A stretch of 64,000 bases of DNA, from contig NW_019211454.1 of NCBI RefSeq assembly GCF_002443255.2, positions 10,190,248-10,254,247 of the forward strand, written 5' to 3'. The stretch comes from Varroa destructor. Its lineage: Eukaryota > Arthropoda > Arachnida > Mesostigmata > Varroidae. The position numbers and the translations under genes were made by a program. Shown here one piece after another: positions 48,845-62,481 of the stretch. The notes under the pieces are model-generated. The model searched no databases. It was not told the origin of the DNA and worked only from the letters and a program-made list of their open reading frames with translations. Numbering within the stretch: the stretch's first letter is position 1; each line of letters begins with the position of its first letter.

Positions 48845-51800
48845 TGAATACTAAGCTAGCACTCGGAATTTAGAGTTGGTGAAGGCTTAAAGACTCGGCT
48901 CGATCACTTCATACCCTTCACCTCGACTATTCAGCTGCACCTGTTTCTTTACGACGAATGACACCATCATCTAATTATGATTTCGAGCAGCTTTGAGCAG
49001 CCATGAGCTAATATTGTGTCGTATTGCGAACGCGATCAAGCCTAGCGCCTGGCGTAGGCTCGTTATCCGATTGATTAGTCACTGCTCATTGCATTGGCTT
49101 TATTATCATACAGAAACGGCTCATATATGTCGTGATTACTTTCACTTATATCTACGATGATTTAGGGTCAGAAGGAACAAACCGTGAAGCTCACTAGAGA
49201 TTGCTATCCATAGGAAGTGTTTTTGCCTTATGCTCCTAAGCTGCCTATATATTTGCTTTTCACCAGTGAAATAGTGTGTTCTTTACCTGATAGCCGAACC
49301 GAAAATGATAAGATCGAACACAGCTACGATACCCGCTAGCTATCCGTATTATTACGAATTATTTGGTGGTAACGAACCTTCGGTTTCGTTAACTTGTTAT
49401 GAACACATCATCACGACCGTTTCTGGGAGCTGTCGACTGGACAAATAGAATGTAACATTGCGTTATGATTGGAACAAAACCGCTCGTTCCGACAATGTTG
49501 AATGTTTCACCTCCAGATTGTGTCTTTTCTGGAAGAAGGTCGTTATTTTCGATCCAGCGCAGCATCGGATTTGAAAATTGAATGTTGCATCACAAATAAG
49601 GAATGATTAGACTGACCTGCCATCTGGTGGTGATCGATCACCTTGTTTTTTTCGTTCGACCTTGTTTTATCCCCTGCAGCGCTGAAGAGTGAAAATATGT
49701 TTATTTTCAGGCAATGTTTTCGTTCATTTTGAATGATAATGTTACATAACATGGTTCAGCTATGAAATATATGATATGTAAATGTAACTAAAATATACAG
49801 CAACAGTATACATATAAGAAGTATAATAAGAGAAGCCAAATACAACTTAAATAATAGTAGAAGAATTAGACAAATAATAATATAAGAGGAAAGCAAACAA
49901 CAAAAATTAAGAGTAAGCAGAAAGAAACTTAAATTTATCAGAAGTTCTACATATTAAGTTACGCTCGTCGTCACTGCAAATCCTTAATTATCCTTTTTAG
50001 GTTCTTGAGAAAAGGCAGCTTCGAATGCAATTAATGCTAACAATCTCAAAATATGAGCTGACTTGGGCATCCGGAGGGACGTGGCAAGACCTAAAAATAA
50101 GTATCCCCACGGGTCATCGCTAATGCATCTAAACATCACGCTAATTAGCTTCTGGTTTTTTTTCTACAAAGCTGTCATTTTACCCCGAATTTACGTTGCC
50201 CTGTGGAAAACCTTTGCGTAGAAGATAATCTCTGACTAAGGTTTGAACCGATACATTCAAAAAAGCATAGATAGTGAACTGTCAATAAATCATCATCTCG
50301 AATGTAGATAAGTAAGCATTGTATCGTGTTGAATGAACATGCCTGCAATTTATGGGAATAATTGCTTGCCTAGGTTGCAGAATCCTTACACACCGATGCT
50401 TTTTGATTTATAAAAACTTTATGTTTATTGTAGTAGCTAGATGTTTAGTGCTGGCGTCATGCTAGGGCATGATTGCAAAAATCATTGAAACAAGACGGTC
50501 CTTAGCCTTCAGAGGTGCATTCACAATAAACGAATAAGCCATCATCTATTTTTTTTTCACGCCAATTTACCCAGTCGTTGAAGCTCGACTCCAAAATAAC
50601 AGTTGCTGGGTGCCCCGGTTCAGTTATGATGATTGTATTTATTGAAATGTTTACAAATAGTAGTGAATCTAATTCTTTTGTCTTTAAACATATCGTACAA
50701 TCTCTGAAAACGTAATCACTTGCTGTTCAATAAAAATCTGCTTGCAGTCACATGCAAGCGGATTGTAATTAATTTACTGTATTGTCACATAAAATTCAGT
50801 TTAAAAGATAGGTCGTTATAGGCATTATAGGCCGTTGGAAGTGAATCTGGCAAATTTCGAAATTGAACAACTTTTGAGCTACACGCTTTTAGCAATGAAA
50901 TACTGCATACGTGTGGTTAAAAATCGATAAAAGCTACTCGAGGAAAAATGAATTCAGAAGGGAAAGCACTTGTTTTTTTTCTTGGAAAATTCAGTACTCC
51001 TCAAAGGTGTGTTGAAAACCAGAGAAAACGTAATCGAATGTCAACACCCGAAATTAGGAACAAATTGCTGCTGTTAAGGAGACTTTTCACGAAAGTAGAA
51101 CTTGGAGTCTAAGAATTTCGTCGCTCAAAGCTGCCACTCCATATATGACGTGTTACAGTATTGTAACTTAACTATTGTGAAAATGCGAAAACTGAACACA
51201 AATAGGTTCCCCATCAACTTACTACAGACCAACGTGGTACTTTGGCGCGGCGTTTTCTACGCGCAATTTACAAATCCAATAAGAAAAAACATACTAAAGC
51301 ATACGCTCATTAGAAACGGGGTATGCTTCATTCTCTGTCGTTAGCCGGAGATGGTCCAGAGGAGAAAGCGGCGTCGCCCTGGAGAGAAATCAAGTTCTTA
51401 ATCAAATAAATTCGATCATAAGGTGATGGTGGGGTCTACAATGGACATGAGGAACATTTTCTACTAGAATATACTCGCCGAAATTGAAACAATAAATGTA
51501 ATTATTCCTCAAGGGACTCTTGGTGGAATAATCGAAAACACTCTGTCTGGTTACTTGATGACAGCACCCATCGTCGTGCCTCAATTGCTTCTTGAATTGA
51601 GGAAAGGAATATCTAACGTTGACGTTAACCCCCCGATCATCACCGTGTGATTACAAAGTTTTCCAATCCTTAAGAAAGACAACCGTTGAGTATGCATATT
51701 CCACCGATTTACTCTATTAAGCAAACATAGATGAAATGACATAAAGCAAAACAAACGATAAGTATATGGCTACTCAGAAGTTGCCAGGGTGTTGCGATAG

Positions 51801-54800
51801 GTAAGTGTATATATATATATATACAACAGTCGTCGTCCCAACTGGGCTACCGAATCGCTGTGTTAGGGTACAACGGGCAAACTAATAGCGATGGCTCTAT
51901 CACTTTCATCTGGTATTGTTCTCGACACACAAAGAAAACAGGCCACTCGTTAACGCGTCCATTGTCTGGCCATACAAAGACAAATTTTAGCCACTTCGCT
52001 ATTTTTATATATAACTACATCGAATATTTTAGACTGGATATATGTATAATTGTCGATCCCAGCCTAGACTTCTTATCGGGGTTTAAAACATTCTGCCATC
52101 AAGCATCGGTTTAGGTAGGCATTATATGTGATGCAATTTGTTTGTTCTCAGAGTTAAGGTAGGAGCTGAGACCATCTCACTAACACCTTTGGTCACCACT
52201 ATTTCTACAAAGGTTTCATTATACAAATATCAAACATAGAATGTCAAAAGGACAAAGAACACCCGGCAAGCGGTGGACTTTACTGCCGGGAGAAGATGAA
52301 ATCAGAAGGGTACTCTACGTACCAGAAAGGGGTAATCTATGTACACATCTAAATATTTACTTTGGATCGCTAGATTAACCGAATAGGCTAACTTGGCATT
52401 ATATGGCATCATGTCGAAAGCCGTTACACATTTTAGGTTGAGCCTAGTCCTTGTACGTTCCTAAATTGACTATTGCGTTACGACAAATACACTATGCGAT
52501 ACTGATAGAACGCTCCAAAGTATAGGAGTGGGTTAAGGGTATTTAGCATTGAACCTTTGGGTTTTACTCGCAGAAATGCAGTTTTTTTTTTCGCTATCTA
52601 TTGAGACATCTAAAGAACCGAAAGAAGTCGTACAAATTTGCATGTGGAAGGGCGTGAAAGGTCAATTTTTTTCTTGTTTTGTCTATCATGTGGCATGTCT
52701 GGCTGAAAAGCTTTTACATTCAAGGCGTGTTGCACACAAGTCGATTGCGTGTGCAAAATAGAACAAAAGTACCAAGTTTACCAATGCTATATACACAAAA
52801 ATTTATGTGTTCCATAATTGAATAAAAGACGAATGGAGGGTAACGAACCACACTGGTCATAATTTGAAAATTCGATAACAAAGATCTTAAAGTATGCAAT
52901 ACTTTGCCATTGTCATTCTTGGACACGCAAACTATCCTGCGAATTGGGGACATAATACTAGAAATTTCGCTACGGCCACAGTCGTAAATTGTAACGAGGC
53001 CAAGTAGGAAATCAGTCTCTCCACTTAATGGTAAAAATTGAATTGAAAAACTTGATGGTAAAAAGAACCTATAACCTTTATATCATTGCCCGATCTAGTA
53101 TTTCGTGTGTGATGTCTTAATAACAAAAAAAGCTATTTGAATAACATATAATCTGGTAAATATCATTTCTAGATTGTTACTGCTAAAGTTGTTTCTAGCA
53201 GACGCACAGCCAGGGCGAAATTCTGTTCTACTGTACCACACGTTTAAATCGTGTGTACTACCTATAAGCCACATTTGTTTCAGCCAAACATATGGCTAAC
53301 ATGGATGTAGACAACTGTCTGCTTATCAGAATTTTGGAAAGCGGAAACTGTTTTCTATGCCTGAAACAATTCTAGCATGGCTTACAATCCTGCTGTAACA
53401 AATCGTCATAATGTCCTAGTGCAAGCTCTTTGAATAGTCGAAAAATGATAAATTGATTGATGAATGTAGTGATTCTGGTTGTTCGTTGTATGTCAAGGTT
53501 AATCTAGCGTCTGTGCTCCTTCGTCTTCGACATTCCTCGATGCCGCAAGCTGCAGACGAAGTATCCCCCTCAGTTGAAATCCAGCACCGCACGGTTCTAA
53601 CACAATTTCTTTTCTAAAGACAGTGCAACTCCATATTCTACAACAAATAACATAGGTAAGACGAAACTGATGATCGACATATACATATATGAGCAATAAA
53701 AAAATAAAAGTGCAAACAAAAAGTAAAACAATAGATCTTCTACTTGGATATTTATTTAGTGATAAGTACGTTGCACAAATGTAATGGTTTACATAAATAA
53801 GCTTAGGCAAAAGAAAACGCGTTTGGGGAATTAATGAAGAAAGAAAGATGAGTCCATGTGTATATACGTGTGCCGTATGAGGTATGCCTTAATCGAATAG
53901 ATGTTGAGCCCGAAGCGCAGATTGGTGAAAGCGGTAATATTATAGAAAATAAGAGGGCGCTCTGAAGTACACGGAAGGTTAGGCGAAATCGTGTGATTCA
54001 TTGAAATGAGATCTAACAAAATATGAAAACGAAACAAAAAAGGCGCTAATGAAAGTAAGTTCTTTACATTACAGAATACTTTATAAGACTTTTATTAAAA
54101 ATAAGAGTGAACAAATAATGTCCGGATAGTTCAAGGAAAAACATTAATTTAAGTCCGATTAATTCATCTCAATCAAGTATGAAGACGAAAGTGTGGCTAT
54201 ATTTTTGAAGAAAATTCGGCGTGTCCGCCTGCCGCCCGTTCGCTTTTATGCTACAGAACAATCATTATCACATAAATTTCTCATGTGAGTGAAGTTGGTT
54301 CTTGTAGGGATTAAAGTCGCAGTATTTCAAACCAATGTTAAGTCACCTGGATAAAAACGTAGGTTGTACTTCTTCAAGCCTATGTAGCATTTAAGATAAG
54401 AGCGTCAATCAGAATCCTTGATATCGCAGAACTTTGATACACACATAAAAATGAGCACTGTCAGCGACGGAGCGGCGATAAGTCACCTCACTAGTACGGT
54501 CGCTAAATGGATGACTTGCGTAAAATGGACGCCGCGCCGCTTGCTTGCTTGCTTCTGTGATGAACAAACGCGGGTGTTAACCATGGTGTCATCATCAGCT
54601 TAAGCAACGCTATAAGTTAATCATGCAGGCTGAAGTCTTCAAGGATATTTTTGGTATTCAGAATCTGATTACTAAGATCAGTACGTTTAAACACCATTCA
54701 GTCGTTTTATTTATTACCGCCTGTGATAAAATCCAGTTTTTATTACAATCTAATAATAATAATAATAATGAGATAATCCGCATACAATGTGAAGTGGAGT

Positions 54801-56540
54801 TTTTCACACATTTAGGATATGTACTAGCGAAACGAAGAGTGAGACCTGTAAAACTTTTCTGAAGAACACTTGTACGCAATCAATATCTAATCATCACTCG
54901 ATGTGGTAGTTGCATAATTGGACGTTTTTAAAGCAGTCGATCATTTATCGCTAGGTCACTTGTTCTGAACGGTTTTCGTACACCCCCCGGGTTTCTGATG
55001 CTTCGGTCGCATGTTTCTGCCTTTCTGACACAGTTTCTGCTTTCCGAATACTGTGCCATGGTTACAAAGACATAAGACTCCAAGGTGCAGGGCAGCACTT
55101 CTTAATTCTGTTTTGACCCTTATGGCTTGCAGTCGAGGTACTGCGTCTTTCATTTTTCTGCTGGTTTTCGACATAAACCTAATTTTAGGCACCACTGTCT
55201 TATGCGAGACGCCAGATGACATTTTCAGTAATGAGTCAGCGTATTTACTGCCGGCCACCTCCGACCCAGATATTCATAGAAATAGTATTTCTCTACAGTA
55301 AGCTAGCTGCTAGCAGGATACTTAGTTTCCCCGATTCAAAAAGTTTCTGCCGTTGTTCTCGTAAACCGGCATACACAAAAACAATGCGCTAGGATAACCG
55401 TTGTACTGTCTAAGCCAGCTTTAGATATCGCTCAAAATGAAAGAACGTTATGAGTTGTTTCAACGACACTGGTTTGAGTAACACATCACGTATTACCTTA
55501 CGTTTTTTGTCGAATTGTTGCAATTTGATAATGAGCTTTCTGAAATATTTATTTGCTTGTTTAATGCTGAATTTCGCATTGGTTACATAGAGGGTAACGG
55601 TCCTCGTGATGGTTCAACGATGACGTGTCTGGCTACAAGCCTTTCTAGGGACACATGTACAGTGCAAGCAGATGCCAGGTTTTGATATACTAGATAAGCT
55701 CAAATGATCGATAACAGCCCAGTTCTGGAGGAATTCAGCCTCAGTGAATATTCGTTCAGTTCGCATAAGGAAATCACTTTTATTCTTCAGAAGCAACATT
55801 TAATCGATTCCTCACTGGTCAAGAAAAAATCGACTTTTAAGGGTAACTTGCGGGCCGATTAGGCTTCAAAGATAGTCTAATAAGCAGATTTCCAAAATAA
55901 TAATGAGCAAATATCGACTGCTTCTCTGTCATTACCGCCAACAACAGACCTAAAGCCAGACAGATAAAGCCTAAACAAATACAAGCAGATAAACAAATTT
56001 CGCAGACCGACTTACACATCATCTACCAGCACCTATTGGTAAGTATATATAAGGTATTTTAGCTAGTTTCAGAACGGTTGATTCGAAGGAGAACACCTGA
56101 TTGAAGTCGACATTTTAATAAATAGAAAGGAAACTATTTATCAGATACGTGTGTTTTTTGATGCTTTGTTATTAACTGGCTTCGCATGTCTCTGACTGAG
56201 CTCAATTAATTTGCCTACTTTTCTAATAGGGCTTGTAATTATATGGATAAATCAACAGACGTTTTTGTTTCAGAGTGTTTAAATGAGAGGCATTGTACGA
56301 TTTTTATTTAGTGTTAGGCTCCTCTAAATTCAGAAAAAAAACCCCTCTAAAAACTCTATTTGACCTCGATACAAGAAAAACAAAGCATAAGTTAAACAAA
56401 AAACTTAACTTAAATTACCATCGTCTTAATCAACGAATTAGAGTGGACTCGACGCTTCTATTCTATTTCGTCGCTGTTTTCTTGCGCTAATAAGCGACCA
56501 CCTTCAGCTGAGTGCCCAGCAGCTGTTGAGACTTGTGGCG

Positions 56541-57600
56541 ATGAAAAGGTCCAGTTTGGAGCAGCGTTTAATCTTCGTAAAAGCTTTCGAATAAAATGGA
56601 GAGTCGATTATCTTGACATTCCGCAAGTGTCGTACAGACAGACACAACACTTCTTATCGGCCTCCGAAACATTGAAGCAATCGATAATGAAATTACAAGA
56701 AACTGGCTTACCCACAAATAGAGAGAAGCCAGGGAGACCACGAACCAGGAGAACTAGTCATAGCATTGCTGCGGTGAGGAGCAATGCAGGTACTGATCTA
56801 ACAACCCAAATATGCCGTTGCGCTCAACAGCTAAGCCTATCGAAGAGCAGCCTATGACGCATATTCAACTAAACAAGTGTTATCGAACCTCACAGGGTAC
56901 AGCTAATTCAACAAATAGATATTCAGAAACATTGCAAGTATCGTCTGCTCGGCTCTCACGACATCTTGAAACGTAAGGCATCTGCTGGCGATTTTTGATC
57001 ATATCTTACGTTGAAATTCATTTTAGCTAAATGACTAAATGCATAAACGAAGTCATTGCATCTGGGCTTTACAGAGTCCACTTTGTTCGCAAAGAATCAC
57101 GTGTTTGGTGCGATTTGTGTAGTGAAAACGTCATAGAATCTGGAGTTTGACGATGAGACGTCAAAAGTGATAACGAGCGCCATCATGAGATGTGACAGAC
57201 CATACTGAGGACTGAAATGAACGGACTGAATGAAAGTAATCATTGATTTCAACGAGACAGAAGAACTTGCCATACTGCGCAACTAACAATCAATAAGCTT
57301 GACTGCATTATCCTAGGTCGATTGATATTGTTACGTAGCGGCAAAGTCGCGTCACCGCCTTTTTCCTGACATCTGACTCTTGCCGATTCTTTCCTGTGAG
57401 GCTATGTGAAAGACAGTGTGCATCAAACAGCGCTGAAAATAATCTACAATGTGAAGCATCAAATGCGTCAAGCGATTAGAGCTGAATTACGCAGGATACG
57501 GGAGACCATTGTGTTCCATGTGTGCTACAGATTCAACTTTTTACAGTAGGCCAACGTGCGTATAAACACATGCTGGCTTTTCTTCTTACTTCCGAGCGCA
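56541..57600 (+). mobile_element. Degraded mariner/Tc1-superfamily transposase
   Basis: Fragments in shifting frames match, in order, a mariner-like transposase. It begins at an ATG (56541) with SSLEQRLIFVKAF, then a stop. Next come GLPTNREKPGRPRTRRT and a DNA-binding helix segment ending LSLSKSSL (to 56857), then EPHRVQLIQQ. VRKESRVWCDLCSENVIESGV near 57080-57150 resembles the RVTVWC..VIGP block, TCHTA lies near 57268 and GYVKDSVHQTALKII near 57400-57440 is C-terminal. Many stops and frameshifts make it inactive. Terminal inverted repeats were not identified, so the ends are approximate. Confidence 0.75.
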
Positions 57601-60042
57601 TTAAAATAGAATGAGAGTACTCTATAAACAAACTGTATATATATATATATCTGTCGAAAAATGGTTTCCAAATCGTTCAAACAGATTTATCTTACAGTAT
57701 ACTTATATAATTGACAAAACTATAAGAGATAAGATCAATATATCTCAAGCTTTCAAGGCTAGAACTGTACTTATTTCCTCAAATTTTATAGACTGTTCGC
57801 TTTGCTGTGGTTACAGTAAGGATTATTGAGTTATATTAGCCATTAATTACTTTAGTGTCATTTATAATGTTCCATAGTTCTCTGTGTGTGATATCTACAT
57901 ATGAACAGTATATATGTGCCGCAGCACTAGTCTTTAGGCATTAGTGTGTGCAAAGGTTTGTGATATCACCCCTACCAAATCTGTCCTCCGGTAGAGATGC
58001 TTACATATAGAACTGCTATATGCTGCTAACGTTGATTCAGTGTCATCGATGAATGCAGAAGCCCACCGTTTGACGACCACTCAACAGAGGTGTATACCTT
58101 CAAGCTGGGAAGCCTTTGACCCGCTTGACAATCTATTTACGGTGCTCCGTAGACATAATCGACAACAATTTTTGTTTTTGCTACGTACCTCTTAGATAAG
58201 CGCAATTCATGTATTTACCGATAATTAATGCACAACCGTACATAAGGCAAAAACATCAATATATCTGACAAAAAGAACACGCTTAACTTTAAAATGCTGC
58301 AACGGACCAATGTATGTGAGGGAGCTGCTCGTGACACCAGTCCGAAGCCCTTGCCGAACTGAATCCTATACATCTTTCTCTACCCACGTCTCAATTTTCA
58401 GTTCAGACGAACATCTTGGGTAGACATATTTTTTGAAAATACCCCCTAAAAATTTTAAAGAAAAATATCCAAATACTGAACACATTTACACGAGTAAGCA
58501 CTTTGTTGATGCCAATTCAGTACCGCAATCGATACAGCTCGACGAGCTGTCTAAAAACCTTGCTGCAGCTAAAATAAATATCTCAGCCTGAAAAAAGCTA
58601 AAAACGGGAGTTCTAGCTTTTTCGCTTGTGCACTAAATGACAAAAGTGACAATAAAATACAACTTTTTACATGGATATAACTAGTTTTCAGTTTTCAAAT
58701 ACCGTTTATTTGAAGAATAACATCTTCACATTGTATTTTATGTAAATGGGGTTTTTCTTAATGCCTGTCGACCAATCTCGATGATTTGAAATAGATAGCA
58801 ATATAAATCCTTATAGTAAAATTACTGCTTTTAAGTTTAAAAAAAGGCAAAAACCTAATGATGAGATCGATTTTTATATGTAACAGTAGAATGAAAATAT
58901 GTTTTGAGCTGTATTTGAATTTCTAATAGGTGCTAATTGGAACGATAGACTCGATGTAACGTAAATCGAATCTTCTTTCATTATAACACGATGGTAAAAA
59001 AAATTGTCAAAGAACAAAGGGTCTAGTGGGCAGGTAACAACAATGGGATAACTGTTAATTTACATTATGATGGGCGTTATAACATCAACTAAATAAACTA
59101 GTTCAATCAAGCAACGCAAGTCAAACTCGGAGCGAACCCCTCGCGTCCACCTGATATGTAACTAGAATAACAACCTTCTATTAGCGTACCGTCAGTGTTG
59201 ATACAGGGTGTTAAATTGATTTCATTAAGGTTTAAATGGTAAGTTTTAAATCTACATGAAAAATTGAAATTTGTTATGCTACATCATCATGGTGACATGG
59301 GCCAACCAAGGGAATCAAAAAACGGCAACGCTGTCCCAGTCACCCGCCTTGGGCCTTATCAACATACGTCGCATACATTTTACGATGCCTTACTGAGCCT
59401 ATTGAATTCGACAGGAAACAACACTGAAACGAATTACACCAAACTTAAGTACGACAACAGAAAATATGATTAAAATCTTTTCGACTGATGTTTTGTAAAT
59501 AAAAAGTGCATTTACTTCATGTTTTTTGGCGTTTTCTTGACAACAATTATACACATGTTCAATGTAGAGACTTGCAATATTATTTTAATAAGTACCATAT
59601 TCCTTGACGATGAGAAAGTCGCATTGGAAAAGCAATTATGCATTATAAGCAACGACTACTTGAATTCGGCTTGGCTTGAAATATGGCCACTCCGTGATTA
59701 AACTACGTCACAGGTCGCGCACCACGTCATTACTTCAGTAACAACCGCAAAACAAGCCACAATGTAAGTTCTTCTTGAGCAAGTGCGGAAGTTATCAACT
59801 GTGTTGAAGATATATTGGGCGGATTGCCAAGTGCTTTTGATGGCAGCATGATTCACGGCTCGGCTGCGTTTATGGTGGAAATTTCAATCAAGCTAATGTT
59901 TTCTAGTGACACCTTTCGCATTACAGGCAGCCGGTATCAAGACATAGCGTACGGTTCGTATACCTCTATGTTTGAAGCTTTACGTTCAATATCGCCGTTA
60001 AGCATTCCATCAGACGGCTGACTCCCAGCACAAGGCGAAATC

Positions 60043-60122
60043 TGTGTATGTTCAAGTTCCATCCTAAACCACAACGTGTTTTTAAGATCAGCAGGAAAAT
60101 ACGTGACCCAATACGCTACCAT
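60043..60122 (-). repeat. Decayed tRNA-derived SINE head
   Basis: The minus strand reads GGTAGCGTATTGGGTCACGT … CCTGCTGATC … ACACGTTGTG, which aligns by eye with the copy at 28586-28660 (shared CCTGCTAATC-like and CACGTTGTG blocks). The B box is mutated, so this is an old copy. Confidence 0.5.
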
Positions 60123-60932
60123 GCAGACATGGTCCGTATACCATGATATTTGGTGAAAATACGATATATATCGAAGAAAGTTTGAGAAAGAAAAATGGTT
60201 TGTACCCCTCTAAACTAGCTGGATTACAGCTGGAGCGTTACGATTTATTTTGCTCTGCAACAGCAAAGCAGTTAAGCAAACGAATAAATGGTAACTGCCA
60301 ATGTTACACTTTATATGGCATACTACATGAACGAAGGTATCCGGCATAACGAAAACCATTGGCTAATGAATTAAGGATAGACAGAAAAAGAGACAAAAAT
60401 CATTGATTTTCGATAATGACGAAGTAATATTCATCGTAGATATATTTTTCATGATACAAACAAAATTAATAATTGTAACTGGTGGTAGGACTGAACCTTC
60501 GAGTATATTTCTTATCTGCCAAAGTTGCAGTCGCCTTCATCAACTGCCTTGCGACCACTGAAAAAAGGAGTCGACGTCTGGCATTGCGTTGAGTTTAATT
60601 GCAAAATACTATATAAAACAACCAGACACATCTATCTGATCCTTGTAAGTGCCAACACTTATAATACGATACCCCTAGAAATAATCACTTCTCGCTTATT
60701 TACTTTTTGATTCCACTTATGTACTTCGTATGTATCTCCAGTTATACGTATGATTTCATTGAATATAATTCAACTATTTCAGCGTGCAAAGGCATCAAAA
60801 TAAACTAAACAAGCAATAATAGAATATATAGTATATAATCTTTTATTCTTCTTTTCGTCGAAATAGAAATACAATGATTGTTTGCAAGGAGTGCCGCCTT
60901 TGGGATTAAAAGTGAAAGACAGCTTAGAGTGT

Positions 60933-60980
60933 CGTTTTTTCCACATAGTGAGTGGCCCGTTTTTCCATATAGTGAGTATA
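60933..60980. repeat. Two-copy tandem repeat, ~24-bp unit
   Basis: CGTTTTTTCCACATAGTGAG is followed directly by CGTTTTTCCATATAGTGAG, two units differing at two or three positions. Confidence 0.7.
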
Positions 60981-61577
60981 GATACGTTTCAATGTATCTA
61001 TCTGTGAATCTCAATATTTTGCCTTTTTAAACTCAAACTTAGTTCACATCTCGACGGTTTGCGTGTATTAAATGTCAAATCTTTAGCGGGTACCAATTTA
61101 TCTGTAAGTCGAAAACGATCACGAAAAGGCTTGTAAATAAGAACATAGACATCTAAGGTGTACAGTTTCGGCCATCGCCGTCACTAAACACGAAACAACA
61201 TAATGCGCGTCAATAGCTGTAGAAGCGCAGATTTATTCCAAAAGTAGTAAGGTATATATAATTTTCTCATTGTATTTAGTTCCATCCGTATAGCTCCGTC
61301 CACACAAATTATCTCGTATTTAGGAGCCACTAACTGAAACATCTTGCAGCATTTCTCTCCATCTAAGTAGTTGCTAGCATATCAAAGAAGACATATTTTT
61401 GGAGCCGTTCTGATCATGGACTTTGTCATCTTACTTCGCTATCTTTACTACTATGTCATTTATAGTAATGCTCAACTAAAAGAAGCAGCGCAGTATATAC
61501 TAATATTCAGCTCAATCCTCCTTGCTCTAAAAATGATACTCATCTTTGTCGTGGTAGTGTTTATTATTAATCATACA

Positions 61578-61627
61578 TTTTAAGATTATAACTACTCATA
61601 TATAGAGTAGTTATAATGTATGAATAT
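61578..61627. repeat. AT-rich hairpin
   Basis: ATTATAACTACTC and its reverse complement flank a 7-base loop (core 61586-61618), with outer arms extending to TCATACAT / ATGTATGA across an ~8-base bulge. Confidence 0.75.
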
Positions 61628-62481
61628 AATATATTTTTCAGGCCTATTAGTTGTTAAGGGCCTTTTCTGAAAGTTAAATGTGCTAAATCCATTCAGCCTC
61701 TACAGCGCGTTCGCCTGGCTTAGATAGAGAAATTAGTCCCTATAGTAGTTTAATGGGAAAAGTATTTTCCCGCTGGCTGAAGGGACACTTTGTAGTCTAG
61801 AAATGCACACATCGGCATTGTGGGTATATATGTAACCTCCACGAACAGCAGAGACACAATGGAATATAATAAAATTTTAGTAGTCGTTTAGGGCGGTCGT
61901 TTTCCTGCTTAGCAGTGTTCTTGGCCCTATTCTTGTTATTGTTGGTGCTTCGAAGAAATAATGAGCTTGTGAAAAACTTAAGCGGTCATCAAAAAGTGGG
62001 TTGGATCAATCTTGGCCGCTTTGGCATGCCCTGGCAATTCATGTCACCGCCGTTAAAACATCGATGTATCATCATAGCTCATACGAGCTTGAATGAAAGC
62101 TTTGTTGTTTGGAGTTGGTCTTAACTGAGCGCTGAGCGTTTGTAGATATCTTTAAACGGCAAAATAGAACGCACCGTATAGTGTTTTGTTTCTCGTTGCT
62201 TATTCATATCACACTGCGCTGTGGCTAAATTTGCCTTGAACAGACTCCGAGATAACATATAGACACTGTTTCACTGTACCGCACTTAACAATGACTGGCT
62301 GGTATATCGCCATTCTGGCAAATACGTCTGTGTTTTACGAAAATATATTCATAAGGACAATAATTTTTTCATGATTGGGTGTCGTTTTCGGACAAAACTT
62401 TCCTTCGAAATTATTCTTTGTTCATATGGCGTGCAAAGTATATACTAGTGACAAAAGAATTAAGATTCTGTTTATCATCGT

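Larger units (their letters stand above)
46236..56540. other. Gene-poor region between LINE and mariner remnants
   Basis: About 10 kb, AT-rich. It contains the 47974-48015 hairpin, an unrecognised 171-codon frame (48329-48844), TA microsatellites near 51.81 kb and AAT repeats near 54.75 kb. A 100-codon minus-strand frame at 54956-55258 opens only with GTG and was not recognised. Confidence 0.6.
57601..62481. other. Gene-poor region before the acyl-CoA-binding gene
   Basis: AT-rich sequence with a TA microsatellite (about 57637-57653), a SINE remnant, a small tandem repeat and an AT-rich hairpin. No gene seen. Confidence 0.6.

Noticed and set aside
54956..55258. 100-codon basic minus-strand frame
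   Set aside because: Opens only with GTG, no splice context or family recognised.
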